Assembly (NCBI GenBank): GCA_030549495.1
Contig: JAUIRK010000408.1
Location: 1-64,000 of the forward strand
From: Nectonema munidae
Lineage: Eukaryota > Nematomorpha > Nectonematoida > Nectonematidae
Direction of reading: 5' to 3'
DNA: 64,000 nucleotides
The notes under the pieces are model-generated. The model saw only the letters and a list, made by a program, of their open reading frames with translations. It had not been told where the DNA came from and did not search any database. The position numbers were made by a program, and so were the translations under genes. Position 1 is the first letter of the stretch. Every line of letters starts with the position of its first letter. Below, piece by piece: positions 1 to 11,500 of the stretch.

Positions 1-195
1 TTCATGTTATCTACTCTCAGATTTTTTGAGGAAAATTTTTGTGATGTGAGTGATGAACATGGCGATAGATTACATCAGGATATTTCAGTGATGGAGCGAC
101 GATTCAAAGGAAAATGAACCCTGGCACGTTGGAAGACTTCTTCTGGGGTATAAAAAAAGAAGATCACACTCCATACAAGAGGCTTAGAAGGACAA
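1..195 (+). pseudogene. C-terminal scrap of repeated family A
   Basis: Forward translation from the window edge gives FEENFCDVSDEHGDRLHQD followed by SVMERRFKGK. This matches the C-terminal block of the better preserved gene at 53406-54808 (FGDVSEEQGERFYKDI, then MEERYQGRWD). The reading frame breaks soon after. It is the tail of another copy of the same multi-copy family, cut by the window edge. Its function is unknown. Confidence 0.7.
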
Positions 196-1591
196 ACGCT
201 GTTTAAAGTGACACGTGTGTGTTTTTAATTCATAACCAATAAATGTTTTGTTATACCAACTAAATTTTTGTTTTGTTTTTTATAACCCAGTATTTGCAAT
301 CTTGTGCTCAGTACGGAATATTTTGCAGTATATTATAAAACATATGGTACCTGGTACAGGATAACGGTGTCTAATTTGGAGGAATAAATGTCAGATTCAC
401 AACCAGACCTATTTTTTGATCCTGAAACAGGTTTTACTTAACTTGTACTTTTTTGAACCTCAAATTTGTTACACAATGTTATTTCAATAAAATGTTCTTT
501 TTGGGAAAAAGCTGTCAAATATAAATCAATTTTTTTGATAAAAAAAATGGACATCATCAGCATAGTTGAAATATCCCTATATATTTTATAATATGTAACA
601 TTATAAATATTTATAAAAACTTAAAAAAAATAGGGGGGAACACTTTACAAACACCAGCACTTGAACGAACAAATTTAGCCCAGCACTAATAGGGTTAATG
701 GTGCCATTTTTTGTTACCAGTTTATTGGATGTCTTGAAATCTCGGTGAAGAATCTAAAATAAAAAGTGTTCAAAACTTAAGTTTAATAAGAAAGTGTACA
801 TACTTTGTTAGTATGAATGTAAAATAGGCTATTCAATTCGTGTTGCATTATTTTTTTATTTTTCCAAAGCTAAATATTGAATATTCAAATTTCTCATAGA
901 GGCAGACAAATCATTTTCACATAACTACAAAACTATGTAAAATGTCGTCTTGTAACGATTTCCTTTAGTTTCTGTTACATAAAAATATATCAAAGTAATA
1001 GTTATATATTATGCATTGAAAGTTATTAATAAAAAGCGTGGCTTTTGTGTAGGTTGACTGAATCTACACTTATTTACAGCTGCTACTACGAAGGTGTGGA
1101 AAAATTCTGCTCTTCCCCATTGATCAAAGGAAATACTCACTCACTCACTGACTCTCAAATAAAGATAACTTTTCTTTGATTGATAGAATCGCTAATAGTG
1201 AGATGCGTAATTTGGAGTCATGGAAGCAATTACTAATCATGATTTACATCTTTTTATTGCAAATTCATTTGAAAAAAAGTTGTACAAGTTACAAAATAAT
1301 TTTTCTTCTCATAGTTATGCGCTAAGATCAATAACAAGCGTGATAGCAATGGAATGCGAATTCTTCTTCGCACACTGTCGGTATAAATATAACGAATGCC
1401 CTTCGTTAAGAAATCATAAAAGTGATATTTCTAAACTGAATTAAAAAAATTTCAAAATAAAAGTAGGCTAAGATTACTCAGCACAATTTGTAGATTCGAT
1501 TGGCATTTTTAACTTCAAAAATAATCTTCAATTATTTTCTCTACAGTGGTTCATAAAAAGATAGGAAAATCCCATGTTAAAAAGTGGTACT
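196..1591. other. AT-rich stretch without recognised gene
   Basis: I see no supported gene here. The longest forward reading frame (1220-1444, 74 residues) has no recognisable domain, so I do not call it. The stretch is AT-rich with scattered short A/T homopolymers. Confidence 0.5.
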
Positions 1592-1739
1592 GTCGTTCAC
1601 AATTAACGTCAACCTTTTTTTGATAAATTTCAACCCCCTCATGTCAACTTTTAGATATATCATCCCTTAACAAAATCGACTTATGTCAACCTAGGCCCCC
1701 CCCACCCCCCGTTTTAGTTGACCTCAATTGTGAACGACT
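1592..1739. mobile_element. Short MITE with GTCGTTCACAATT inverted ends
   Basis: The left end reads GTCGTTCACAATTAACGTCA. The right end, read on the other strand, gives GTCGTTCACAATTGAGGTCA. The inside is pyrimidine-rich with a C run. A second copy starts at 15957. I find no convincing target duplication, so the superfamily is open. It has no coding capacity. Confidence 0.65.
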
Positions 1740-1780
1740 CCTAACTCAATTTATAAATAGATAGATAGATACATATATAG

Positions 1781-2462
1781 GCCGATCTATGCCCTCCACA
1801 AATTTTTAAGCCCTCATAACTTTTTTCATTGAAGGAAAATGAGCTAAAGTTTTGAAAGATAGTTAGGAACTATAGAGGAAATCTCAATACAAAATTTCAT
1901 GCAATTTGAAAAACTGTAAGATATCCATTTTTAACCTCAGATTTTTTACAAATAAATACATAGTACCTTGGCGAATCTCCATTTGCATATATAATAATGT
2001 GCCCAGAGCTTTGCCAAGCTCCTAATAGCCCGATCTATGCCCCCAACAAAATGTTAAGGCCTCATAACTTTTTTCATATGAACTAAAAACAAAATTGCAT
2101 GCAATATAAAAAACTGTAAGATATTCATTTTTAACCTCAAATTTTTGACAAATAAATACATAGTATCTTGACGAATCTCCTTTTGCATATATAATGCCTC
2201 CAGGGCTTTGCCAAGCTCCTAATAGACCGATCTATGCCCCCCACAAAATTTTAACGCTTCATAAATTTTTTCATATAAACTAAAATTTTGAGGGATAATT
2301 AGGAACTATAGAGCAAACCTCAATACAAAATTTCATGCAATTTGAAAAACTGTAAGATATCCATTTTTAACCTCAAATTTTTTAAAAATAAATACATAGT
2401 ATCTTAGCGAATCTCCTTTTGCATATATAATGCCTTCGGAGCTTTGCCAAGCTCCTAATATA
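1781..2462. repeat. Three-unit tandem repeat (about 196-247 bases each)
   Basis: Three units begin near 1781, 2028 and 2224 with CCGATCTATGCCC and end with GAGCTTTGCCAAGCTCCTAA. The middle unit is about 45 bases shorter. A short TAGA tetranucleotide run (about 1757-1771) precedes the first unit. It looks like a minisatellite. Confidence 0.8.
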
Positions 2463-2478
2463 TGCTCTAGTGTAGGTA

Positions 2479-3309
2479 GTGGATGGTACCAATGCAAATG
2501 TTGGCTCAGCAAACGGAGCTATTCAGCATCTTGAAGTGTTACTTGGCCGTCCCCTTCATTATTTCATGTGTCAGCTTCACGGAAATGAGCTGCCTTTTCG
2601 TGTAGTTTTCTATAAATATGATGGTAAATTAAAGGGTCCTGAGCATTGGTGTGGTCCTATTGGGAAGCAGATAATAGAGCCTTTATCCGAGATGCCAGTT
2701 ATTGCATTCCAAGCAATCAACTTTACTGATTTTCCAATCCTGAATGAAGAACTGGAGAAAGATTTGCCTTGGGATCAAAAATATTTGTATAGAATTTGCA
2801 ATGGAGTTATTACAGGTGTTGTTGATAGTGATTTGGCCGCTATCAAGCCAGGTCCTCTATGTGCGTCAAGATGGAATACTTTATTGAGTAGAATTCTCAG
2901 GCGGTATGTAGCTACATCAGACCTAGCTAGCTATGAATTGAAAAGAATTGTTATTGTAATTATAAAGTTTAGTGCCCCAATGTGGTTTTTCATAAAGTTC
3001 CACCCTTATGTAGCACACGGCCCTAAGAACGTTTTCCCGTCCTTGCTATACATGAAGCAACTGAATAGAGCCCCCTTATTTTGCGTCTTTATCAGATCTA
3101 CAGGTTATTGACATTATTACGACACCATTAGTGGTACCGAAGTGGACAAATAATACACAGGCAGTAGAAAGAGGAATAAAAGTGATGACTGAAGCTTGCA
3201 ATGAAGTAGCCGGGCATAGAGATGGATATATCAGGCAAAGATTGATGTCTCGGAAAATGATGCCCCAGTTTCGCACAAAACTGGATTTTGCCATTAACTT
3301 GAAATAATT
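2479..3309 (+). pseudogene. C-terminal part of repeated family B
   Basis: An open frame of 210 codons (2479-3111) contains the blocks LGRPLHYFMCQLHGNELPFR, GPIGK, DQKYLYRICNGVITG and SAPMWFFIKFHP. A shifted frame carries on to about 3309 with TQAVERGIKVMTEA. I recall these blocks from a protein family found in many copies in invertebrate genomes and usually annotated as uncharacterised; I cannot search to confirm. The N-terminal half is missing. It lies tail to tail with the minus-strand copy at 3640-5352. Its multi-copy nature suggests a transposon-encoded protein, but no catalytic motif can be assigned. Confidence 0.6.
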
Positions 3310-3639
3310 AAATATTATGCAAATGATTTAAAAAAAATAAAATTTACATAACCTATGTATAATTTGCTTATATTCTAAAAAACGTTAAGTTATATAATGT
3401 AGTTTAGCGTACAGCAAATCTTTCTAAAGTATCGATCGCGATGCTGCGGCAGTCTAAAGAGACATAAAACGAGCTGATTTTTTGCAAAAAAAAACATTTT
3501 TTGAGAATACAAAAAATGCCTGAAAAGTGCATTTTGAAATTCTTATAATGTTTTTTTAGATTTTCCTGCGCCCTACAACACATACAATTGGGTGTTGATT
3601 AAATTATTCTGCACTAAAAATTTATGAATAGTTAAGTCA

Positions 3640-5352
3640 ATTTCTTTTCATGGCCAGACTCAGGTGTGATATGTGTTAGATATTCATTGCCAGGTTTTCA
3701 TTTCTTTTCATCATTCGAGTGGCCGTCTTTTTACCATCAAAATACAATGACGTTACGTTTTCTAAACTTGCCCCTTCACTTTCTTGTCTTTTTAGACAGT
3801 ATTTCTTTCTTTCATATCGCACTTTATGTGGCCCGATAATTTGACTTTTGTCATTTTTTGTGATAATGCCTTAATCAAGTAGCTATGGCAGCTCCAGCCC
3901 AATCACTAATCAAGCATCTTTCACAAGTAGCAGCCAGTGTGGGAAAGTTTGTTCTGTTCTGTGAGATGCTGTCTGTCAGAGCTTTTGGTATGGGTATAAA
4001 ATCTAAATCATAATCAGGGTTGTCAGGAGAAATATCACTTCCATCATCGAAATTATCTTCTTCACAAAGAACGTCACCGGTCATCATTTTAATTATTATT
4101 AAATCTTTCTTCATAAAGTTTTTCTCTTGCAGTCTTTTTTCCCACATTCTTGTTACCTTAATGTCAACGCCTCCAATCTTCGTTTTCTTTCATTTCGCTG
4201 GTCAAGTAGGAACTGTACTTCACGTTTGGGAACTTTTATATCACAATGACAATTTAAGTCTTTCACACCTGTTGGGTGGAATTCCACCCATTAAGTTTTT
4301 ATTATAAAAATCTTTCTCATGAAGTAGCTAGAAAGTATTTTTATAAACTTATAAGTTTTTTATGAAAATATAAATAATGATGATTTTTTTGATTATTTTT
4401 ATCCCGTTTATGTGTTTTTTTTTTAAATTATTCACATATTATAAACAGAGAAATAATTTTTTAAAAATACATTTTCAAATTCTTTTTTTTTTTAAAAAAA
4501 TCTTTAAAAAATATTTGAACTTTATTTCTTCATATATTTTTAAGTTCCATCTTGCTAACAATATAAATATTCTGAGCAAAAACAGTTTTGCCTTGTAGTT
4601 ATATTCATTTGATTTTTGGGTGGGATTCCACCCAAAAGGAATCATAGGTCGCCTAGCTTAGGTGTAATGCAAAACATAATTGTGTATTTTTCAAGTTTCT
4701 CTAACATAAATTTTTGCTTTCGATTCATGATTCCATCACAGCATGTTGTGCATGTGCTTTGTGTGTAATTATACATGTACATGTTTTCCATATGTTTTCA
4801 TGTGCTCATCTTTTCTTTGGTGAGATATAATGAATAATGCAGCTGTCTCTTTTCTTTTTTCTAATGTCACAACTTCATTCATTCATTCTTATTTTTTTCT
4901 TACAGAAAAAAATCACAAAAAAATCTTAAAAAGTCACATTTTTTAGTTTTGCACCTCCCATCTTGGCAGGAAGCTACAGGACCAAAAAAAGTACATATGT
5001 CAAACAACTCTTTCATTTCATTTTGAAATTCAGCTTTTTTGCTTACATTTTTGTTTTTATTAACATCAATTCCCCTATGGTACAATTTTTTCAATTTTTC
5101 CTCAATAACTTTTTGGCTAAGTAGTGGGACCACTTTTCTATCACCAATTGCTTTTTCCCATATCTCCGAACAATTTTGAGCAGCTATCTTTATAATCATT
5201 GAGACATCGGAAAAATTTCCTATTTTCACACTTATGATTATCTTTAATATATCGCCTTTTGAAGGAAGATTGTCAATTGGAAGAACACTTAGAGAACCAA
5301 ACAATGCATGTTGCATGACAGCTCTTGTCAATACAGCAACTTGATAATTCAT
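3640..5352 (-). pseudogene. N-terminal part of repeated family B, split by a TTAA element
   Basis: Minus-strand frames from 5352 to 4930, 4253 to 4150 and 4147 to 3875, with weaker traces to about 3640, belong to one protein family. Blocks seen are LPSKGDILKI, a cysteine-rich stretch (CQDGRCKTKKC), KVPKREVQFLLDQR and FPTLAATCERCLISDWAGAA. The gene is interrupted by a 0.67 kb TTAA-flanked element (4254-4929). Taking out the element with one TTAA leaves the reading frame continuous, which proves it is an insertion. Further breaks lie downstream. Role unknown; possibly the same family as 2479-3309 on the other strand. Confidence 0.55.
4254..4929. mobile_element. TTAA-flanked element (piggyBac-type MITE), copy 1
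   Basis: TTAA occurs at 4254-4257 and 4926-4929, and the element breaks a family B coding frame at exactly that point. The left end is GTCTTTCACACCTGTTGGG. Two short palindromes built on GGGTGGAATTCCACCC lie near its left end and centre. It is nearly identical to 8554-9216 up to the TTTCTTACAG at 4905. There copy 2 continues into a piggyBac-like reading frame, while copy 1 has only about 20 further bases before its right TTAA. I infer an internally deleted, non-autonomous derivative. Confidence 0.75.
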
Positions 5353-6353
5353 TTCAAAAATTAGTTAAACTAAATATAAAAAAATTTAAAAGTTATGATA
5401 ATAAATAGGCAATCATTGTTCTCACAACAACTGTAACAAAAACCTAAGAAAAATTTAACTGTTTGATAACAATTTATATTTCATGTGAAAATGCTGAGGA
5501 CTAAACGTTTGCCAATCACCCTGAAATTTAGCATAGAGTTTTGAATCTGCATGAGGAACAATGCCTGAAAAGTGTAGCTTATAGCAGAAATTTACTGCCC
5601 CAGGCGCTTCCCTAATATGGGCAACAGACAGGGAAAGATAAATTTAAGTGCTTTTAAAAAGCCTTTATCTAAAGATTCCCCCTTTTCAAAGGAGTATACT
5701 TAAAATATTGCATGGTACCTTACAATACTAATATTAATAACAATTGGAAAACATTAATATAGAATACTTTTTAGGTTACTTTTTTTTTACAAAAAAAACA
5801 ACTTTTTGAAGGATTCATAAGTCAACTTCGCATATTTTACGTGTGTTTAAAATTGTTAAACAGATTGCGACGTCAATAACGTTGTATGAATATTCAATCT
5901 ACTTTAATTGATGTGTGTGTTGTGGTGTTCTGGTGATGTTACAATTTATACAAGCAAATAAGAGCAATAAATAACCCATAACTTACACGATTTTTAAGAA
6001 TAAACCTGAAAGATATTGAACCGACAGACAACCTGCCCCACAAAGTTTCAAAAAATGAACCCACGGCAATTTAAAGGCTGGTCCCGCAAACCCCTGTGGA
6101 TTCCCGCCCTACTCAAAGCTATAATCAGTACGATATTTTGGAAAATTGGGCTAATACGGGTTAATGATGTAATGATACCCAAATGTTAAATATGTTTATT
6201 CAGTATAAAAGTGTGATGAGTTGAAAGACAAAAATGAATCTATACAAGGAAACAATGCAAGTAAATGTTCGCGTTAAATCAAAAAGCAGTTTTCCTGAAA
6301 ACGTGCTCAATTAAACCACGTACAACATTGATAAGAAGAGGAGAGAATAAGGT
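5353..6353. other. Intergenic, nothing recognised
   Basis: I see no coding or repeat feature that can be supported. A TTTATT at about 6196, AATAAA on the minus strand, could serve as poly(A) signal for the gene at 6354-7067. Confidence 0.4.
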
Positions 6354-7067
6354 CTAGTCTTCTAAACTTCGAGCTAAATACCTTTTCAAAGACGAAGTGG
6401 ATCGGAGTTGATCAACAGGCTCCATTGACACAGCAGGTAAAATTATTTTTGCGCCACTCAGCCTTTCAAGTTTCTGCCGTGACGCAATACTTTCTTCCAA
6501 AAAGCGAGTCGTCTCTTGAATCGCTTCCAACCTGCACAATGCTCCATCTTTCATATCAAGCATTTCTAAAAGATTTTTATGCTTCCAAAGTACTTCCTTC
6601 TCGCTTTTTGAAATTTCTTCGGAGAGGGCCGAAGAGTTTAATTCTTTGGAAATGTGATTTTTTGCATACTGTTCTGCTTGTGCGAGATCTGAAACTTGTT
6701 TTCTAGCTAATTCACAATAGAGAGAGCAAAGATCCACATTTTTACGAAACGCAAACGTCTGTTCTTTTTGAAATTCTTTTTTAAACACTTCATATACATC
6801 ATTTAGCACTTGTTTTTGCGAAGAGATGCACAAAGTTTGCTTTAAATCCACTTGACTAAATCGATTAATAACGTTATTTACAAAAAACTGAGATATCTTT
6901 GCTAGCAAATCATCAACGCTTCCAGCTCCATAATATAAGAAATCATAATCTTTGATTTCATTGCAATATTCTGTATCGGCAAGTTTCAAAGCTTCTTTAC
7001 GTTCATTGGTATCATCTAATCGCTTGACAGGATCAAATACAGCATCCGTTTTTTCAACTTCTTCCAT
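6354..7067 (-). CDS. Unrecognised coiled-coil protein, 237 residues
   Basis: A single open frame starts at an ATG that has an in-frame TAA directly before it, and ends with GAA GAC TAG. The protein is rich in Glu, Lys and Leu. The first third (about residues 35-75) carries an aromatic patch (YDFLYYGAG) and an amphipathic helix. Residues about 100-210 are mostly helical with heptad-like Leu/Ile spacing, typical of a coiled coil. The end (ILPAVSMEPVDQL, then basic) looks extended. There is no signal peptide or membrane segment. No transposon motif is present, and the intact frame amid decayed repeats argues for a host gene. The layout is loosely like kinetochore coiled-coil proteins such as Mis12, but I see no diagnostic residue and do not claim it. 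Confidence 0.6.
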   Translation of the reverse strand: MEEVEKTDAVFDPVKRLDDTNERKEALKLADTEYCNEIKDYDFLYYGAGSVDDLLAKISQFFVNNVINRFSQVDLKQTLCISSQKQVLNDVYEVFKKEFQKEQTFAFRKNVDLCSLYCELARKQVSDLAQAEQYAKNHISKELNSSALSEEISKSEKEVLWKHKNLLEMLDMKDGALCRLEAIQETTRFLEESIASRQKLERLSGAKIILPAVSMEPVDQLRSTSSLKRYLARSLED

Positions 7068-7491
7068 TTAAAAAATCTTTTTAATCTAAAAAATCATAAA
7101 CGATAAAAATTCTGTGTAAAATTTAATCGTCTTTCGAAAAATTAATATGATAAACAAAGTTCAAGGTAAATTAGTGCAAGAATAATGATATCATTTGCTT
7201 TCATTATAACATGTCTCTAGTGTAAAAATTACACTTAAAAAACAAATATTTGTACACATCGATCTTCCTACTTAGTTATTTTTAGGGAATAAATTTGTAA
7301 GAACAAAAAAATAAGGGTGTAGGAAAAATAATGATACAAAAATTTAGCAAAAACGTTTAGATATACAGATTATACTCGTGTATTCTAATACCAATCAATC
7401 ATAATCCGACTTTTAAAATTTTCCAATGAAAACCTTTGTCTACCTTCTCTACTACCATGTCATTTATATTCTCATCTACCATGTCGGTTTT
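7068..7491. other. Upstream region of the coiled-coil gene
   Basis: AT-rich sequence that should contain the promoter of the minus-strand gene ending at 7067. No TATA box or initiator can be called with confidence and no repeat was recognised. Confidence 0.3.
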
Positions 7492-7628
7492 TTAACACAT
7501 TTAAGGCCAAGCAAAGCAGACGATATCTAAAAAACGCAGACGATTTATATTCAAAGTCATTGAAAAAAGCAGACGAAGATGAAATTACTTATGTTCCAAA
7601 ATAGGGACATTGGCCGTAAATGGGTTAG
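7492..7628 (-). mobile_element. Short TTAA MITE, copy C
   Basis: It begins TTAACACATTTAAGGCC and ends GGCCGTAAATGGGTTAG. Internal blocks GCAGACGATATCT and GCAGACGATTTATATTC match, on the opposite strand, the copies at 28125-28254 and 28588-28719. Those copies end in AATGGGTTAA and AACGGGTTAA. The right TTAA is here TTAG. Confidence 0.55.
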
Positions 7629-8553
7629 TGAAATTTTTTTCAAATTTTTTTATAAAAAAGTTTTTTTCTAAAATTATTTTTTGTACACCAACAAGTTAAT
7701 TAAAAAATACACGAAAGTATATATTTTGAAATTATCAAGATCGAAGATTATATTTCGATATTATGTCTTTCGAAAAATCAAGAAAAAAAATTGAGAGACG
7801 AAAAAGTTGATTTATACGATGATAATAATTAAAAGTAGTTGTAGACTTTTCATTGCACGAACAAAATTTCACCAAAAAAATATTTAGATAGTAATTCTTT
7901 GACAAAAAAATCTTGGGGAGAACATAAAAAAGCCTTAGATGTATTAGCGACTAACACCTTTTCTAAATCGTTGACTTTAAAGTTAATTTTCTAATTGAGT
8001 TATTTTTACAAAAAAATATTTATAAATTCCTTTCATTGTACATTGAGTGTTTTTATTTTGAACAAGTACGTTTCCCTTTTGTTTATCAGTTGTGTATTAT
8101 TAAGGGGCGTAAATACTTCAAATAGAGCGTCTATGAAAAAATTTTATAAAAATATTTATCAATAACGAGGAACGCTCGTCTGTTTACGAAATATGTTTGA
8201 GCTTTTGCAAGAACTAAAAAAATTTTCGAAAATAAAAAGAACATTTAAATTTTAATCGCTTTAAAGCAAATCAGAGACGCTGAAAAAATTAGAGTACATT
8301 GTAGAAAAATACATTTTTCATAATGGCAATCAACATTTCAATTTTTCACTTTATTTAAATCATTTTACATATTATAAATTAAATGCTTTGGATATGGCTA
8401 AAATAACGGTGTTTGGTTTAAAAGTTTGTTAAAAGATGTGTTCAAACAAAAGGGACACACAACAGTAGTCAAAGCTATGAAAATGTTTTTTTTATGAAAA
8501 TACGCTTTTATGTAATCGGATATCCATCAGGAAAAGGAATGGTTTTCGACATT
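7629..8553. other. AT-rich stretch, nothing recognised
   Basis: I see no supported gene or repeat. The composition is strongly A/T with many homopolymers. Confidence 0.4.
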
Positions 8554-9720
8554 TTAAGTCTTTCACACCTGTTGGGTGGAATTCCACCCATTAAGTTTTT
8601 ATTACAAAAATCTTTCTCATGAAGTAGCTAGAAAGTATTTTTATAAACTTATAAGTTTTTTATGAAAATATAAATAATGATGATTTTTTTGATTATTTTT
8701 ATCCCGTTTATGTGTTTTTTTTAAATTATTCACCTATTATAAACAGAGAAATAATTTTTTAAAAATACATTTTCAAATTCTTTTTTTTTTTAAAAAAAAT
8801 CTTTAAAAAATATTTGAACTTTATTTCTCCATATATTTTTAAGTTCCATCTTGCTAACAATATAAATATTCTGAGCAAAAACAGCTTTGCCTTGTAGTTA
8901 TATTCCTTTGATTTTTGGGTGGGATTCCACCCAAAAGGAGTCATAGGTCGCCTAGCTTAGGTGTAATGCTAAACATAATTGAGTATTTTTCAGTTTCTCT
9001 AACATAAATTTTTGCTTTCGATTCATGATTCCATCACAGCATGTTGTGCACTATGTGCTTTATGTGTGTAATTATACATGTACAATGTACATGTTTTCCA
9101 TATGTTTTCATGTGATCATCTTTTCTTTGGTGAGATATAATGAATAATGCAGTTGTCTCTTTTCTTTTTTCTAATGTCCCAACTTCATTCATTCATTCTT
9201 ATTTTTTTTCTTACAGAGTCTTTAATTAATTTTTAAAACATGCCTCGCACACGCCAAAGCGAATACCAATTGTCCAACGATGAATTGCTTCAAATTTTAG
9301 ACTTTGCAGACAGTGATGAAGAGGGTCTTTTTGACTTGGATGAAGAGGATGTAAACTTTCTAGAAGAATCAATTCCTCAGTCTGGTGAGAATCCCAAGAC
9401 TATTCAAATTTTGGATCCTCTTGTTGAAGTTGATACACAACCGACTCCTGAATTGACAATTGAAAACAGAAAGTGGACAAGGAACTTTCCTACAATTTTA
9501 CACTCTGGCGGATCGCAGCAAAATAGAGAATGGGGTAAAGTTAAACTTGAATATGAAGATATCCCAAACCCTTTTTGAAGTCTTTCATGATGTGTGCAAG
9601 GTCCTTAACATTGGACCTAGAACTCCATTGTCAAGAAAAATTGTCATCTTTTGAAATGAACCTGGAATTATGGCATTCTTAGACAAGAAAAATTATTGCT
9701 AGATTTTCGAACATATTTGT
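8554..9720 (+). mobile_element. 5' part of a piggyBac-like element (copy 2)
   Basis: It starts at TTAA (8554-8557) followed by GTCTTTCACACCTGTTGGG, and matches the element at 4254-4905 over about 660 bases. It then runs past a pyrimidine tract plus TTACAG at 9216, which looks like a splice acceptor, into a reading frame starting at 9240. No right end was found, so the element is probably truncated after about 9720. It is the likely longer relative of the MITE at 4254. Confidence 0.65.
9240..9578 (+). pseudogene. N-terminal fragment, piggyBac-like transposase
   Basis: ATG at 9240 opens a frame of 112 codons. It has a basic start (MPRTRQSEY) and a long acidic region with ADSDEEGLFDLDEEDVNFL, as in the N-terminal acidic part of piggyBac (PGBD-like) transposases. 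A second frame (about 9570-9654) continues with FHDVCKVLNIG and then stops. The catalytic domain with its three aspartates is absent here. A splice acceptor-like TTACAG lies 24 bases upstream, so the start may sit in a second exon. The family call rests on composition and position next to a TTAA end, not on catalytic residues. Confidence 0.5.
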
Positions 9721-10071
9721 TGATGAAAATAAGATAAAACCATAGGCCATAAAACGCCATGTAGTATATCTTAGTCAAGAAGTTTCTCCTTATTTTCCTA
9801 ATCTACAAGCATTTTAAAAATACTATCAATTTATCAAAACCCCGTTTAAAATCTCGATTAGTATTCTGTGCCCAGAATTCTAATAAATTCAAGAACAGTT
9901 TAATGATTTGGATTCTCTCAGTTTAATATTCGATTTCTCTAACCCCTTTAGATTCAAAAATGCTGTTAAAAAAGCAATAATCAATCTTTAATCTTTATGT
10001 ACAAATTTAACATGTTTAAAATTATAAAAAAGATATATAATTGAAAAAAAATGAAAATTATTGGGGGAGGA
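9721..10071. other. Nothing recognised
   Basis: AT-rich sequence between the truncated piggyBac-like element and a tandem duplication. I see no gene. Confidence 0.4.
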
Positions 10072-10510
10072 GTCGAAAAAACATATTAGGAGGGGGATGT
10101 GCGCCCCTAATCTATATAGTTTGAAGGAGTTTATTTGAAAAAACAGTAAAATAACTGTATTTTACAGTAAAATGTAGGGAAAGAATGATTTATAAGACAA
10201 TATAATTTGAAATTTTTAAGATTTTAAAATTTAATTTTTGCTCACGTTTAATTTATTATTATATAATAGATCTAAGGAATAAAAAGTGAAAATAATAAAA
10301 TGTAGAGATTTACTAATTCAAATCGAAAAAAACAAATTAGGAGGAGGGTGTGCGCCGCTAATACACTGTAGGAGCTTATTTAAAAAAACAATAAAATAAG
10401 TATTTTACAGACAATACTTTGACATTTTTAAAATTTGCTCACGTTTAATATATAATTATATAATAGATCTAAGGAATAAAAATTGAAAATAATAAAATGT
10501 AGAGAAACTT
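10072..10510. repeat. Two-unit tandem duplication
   Basis: Unit 1 (from 10072) and unit 2 (from about 10322) both begin TCGAAAAAA, then a TTAGGAGG-type block and GTGTGCGCC or GTGCGCCCC. Both contain the block GCTCACGTTTAAT with TAGATCTAAGGAATAAAAA. Unit 2 lost about 50 bases. A related GTGTGCGCCCCTAAT sits at 34305. Confidence 0.65.
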
Positions 10511-10987
10511 TACAAATTTTTATAAATGATAATTAAGAAAAAATTTTTTTAAAAAAATACTGGTGTAAAAAAAGCATAAAAATATAAAAATTAGACAAAA
10601 ATATCTCTTTTAAAACTAAGATTGGACACGGAAAGCACCCCCTCCCTATTTTCGCTAGGTCAACCTTCCTCCTCCCTCCGACTATTTTTATTCTTTTAAA
10701 AAAAGAAATAAAAATACGTCAAAATAAAACAAAATAATACATTTTTAGACGTTAAGGAAATTCTTTCTCATTTCAAAAATACTATTAAATTTAGTAATAA
10801 TTCGCATCTATTTTTAACTTGGAGTAGTTTAAATTTCTCATCTTTTTATTACTTATAATGATGGGTGAGACTTTTTACCCAAATACACCCAAACATTTGA
10901 AAACAAATTTAAATATACATAGAATTATTCCCAGGATAAAACTAATATAAATTATTAATTTGATATTGAATTATAAAAAATTAATCT
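10511..10987. other. Nothing recognised
   Basis: AT-rich with a short C-rich island (about 10640-10690). I see no gene. Confidence 0.4.
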
Positions 10988-11500
10988 AATTTTTTTAATT
11001 AAAATTTCATTCACAGATCCTACCTCTATTTTTTCTACCCATCTCCACATTTACAAACACAATAACTAACTCTACACTACTGCAGTGGCAACAATTTATT
11101 GACTCAACTATCACATCACTTCCAACATCTATGCAATTATCACAACTCATTTCAAACAAACATTTTTACCCACTCCTTCGAAACATCATTCGCTGGCTCT
11201 CATCCCATTGCCCTTGTAATGCATACTTCTTCAAATTCAAACTTCACTCAAACCCTTTCTGTCGTTTTAGCTGTCCGTACATTGAAACACCTATACATAT
11301 TATCCGTTTTGGTCCAATATTTCATTCTCACCGACACCAACTCCTTGAAAAAAGCCGCTAATTTTTTAAAGATATTCCATCCTCTCTACATGATCTTCTA
11401 CAACACCCATTACTCATCAAACATCTCTCTCTTCTCATAACCACAATCGAACCAATACTCTCTGCAAACCAAACACTCAATCCTCACCCAAATATCTAAT
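10988..11500 (+). mobile_element. LINE 3' end fragment with zinc-binding tail
   Basis: Forward frames at 11099-11440 and 11131-11361 give LLRNIIRWLSSHCPCNAYFF, then a Cys/His pattern (NPFCRFSCPYIETPIHII, RHQLLEK). This is the C-terminal zinc-binding region that follows RNase H in several LINE clades. The upstream part resembles the end of the RNase H-bearing LINE at 39490-40760, which breaks off at LIRWLS. Frames are shifted several times, so it is dead. Confidence 0.6.

Noticed and set aside
1220-1444. 74-codon frame starting MEAITNHDLHL
   Set aside because: No domain, no splice evidence, and length expected by chance in AT-rich DNA.
4377-4598. Phe/Lys-rich frame of 73 codons
   Set aside because: AT-rich interior of the TTAA element; the second copy at 8680-8900 does not keep the frame.
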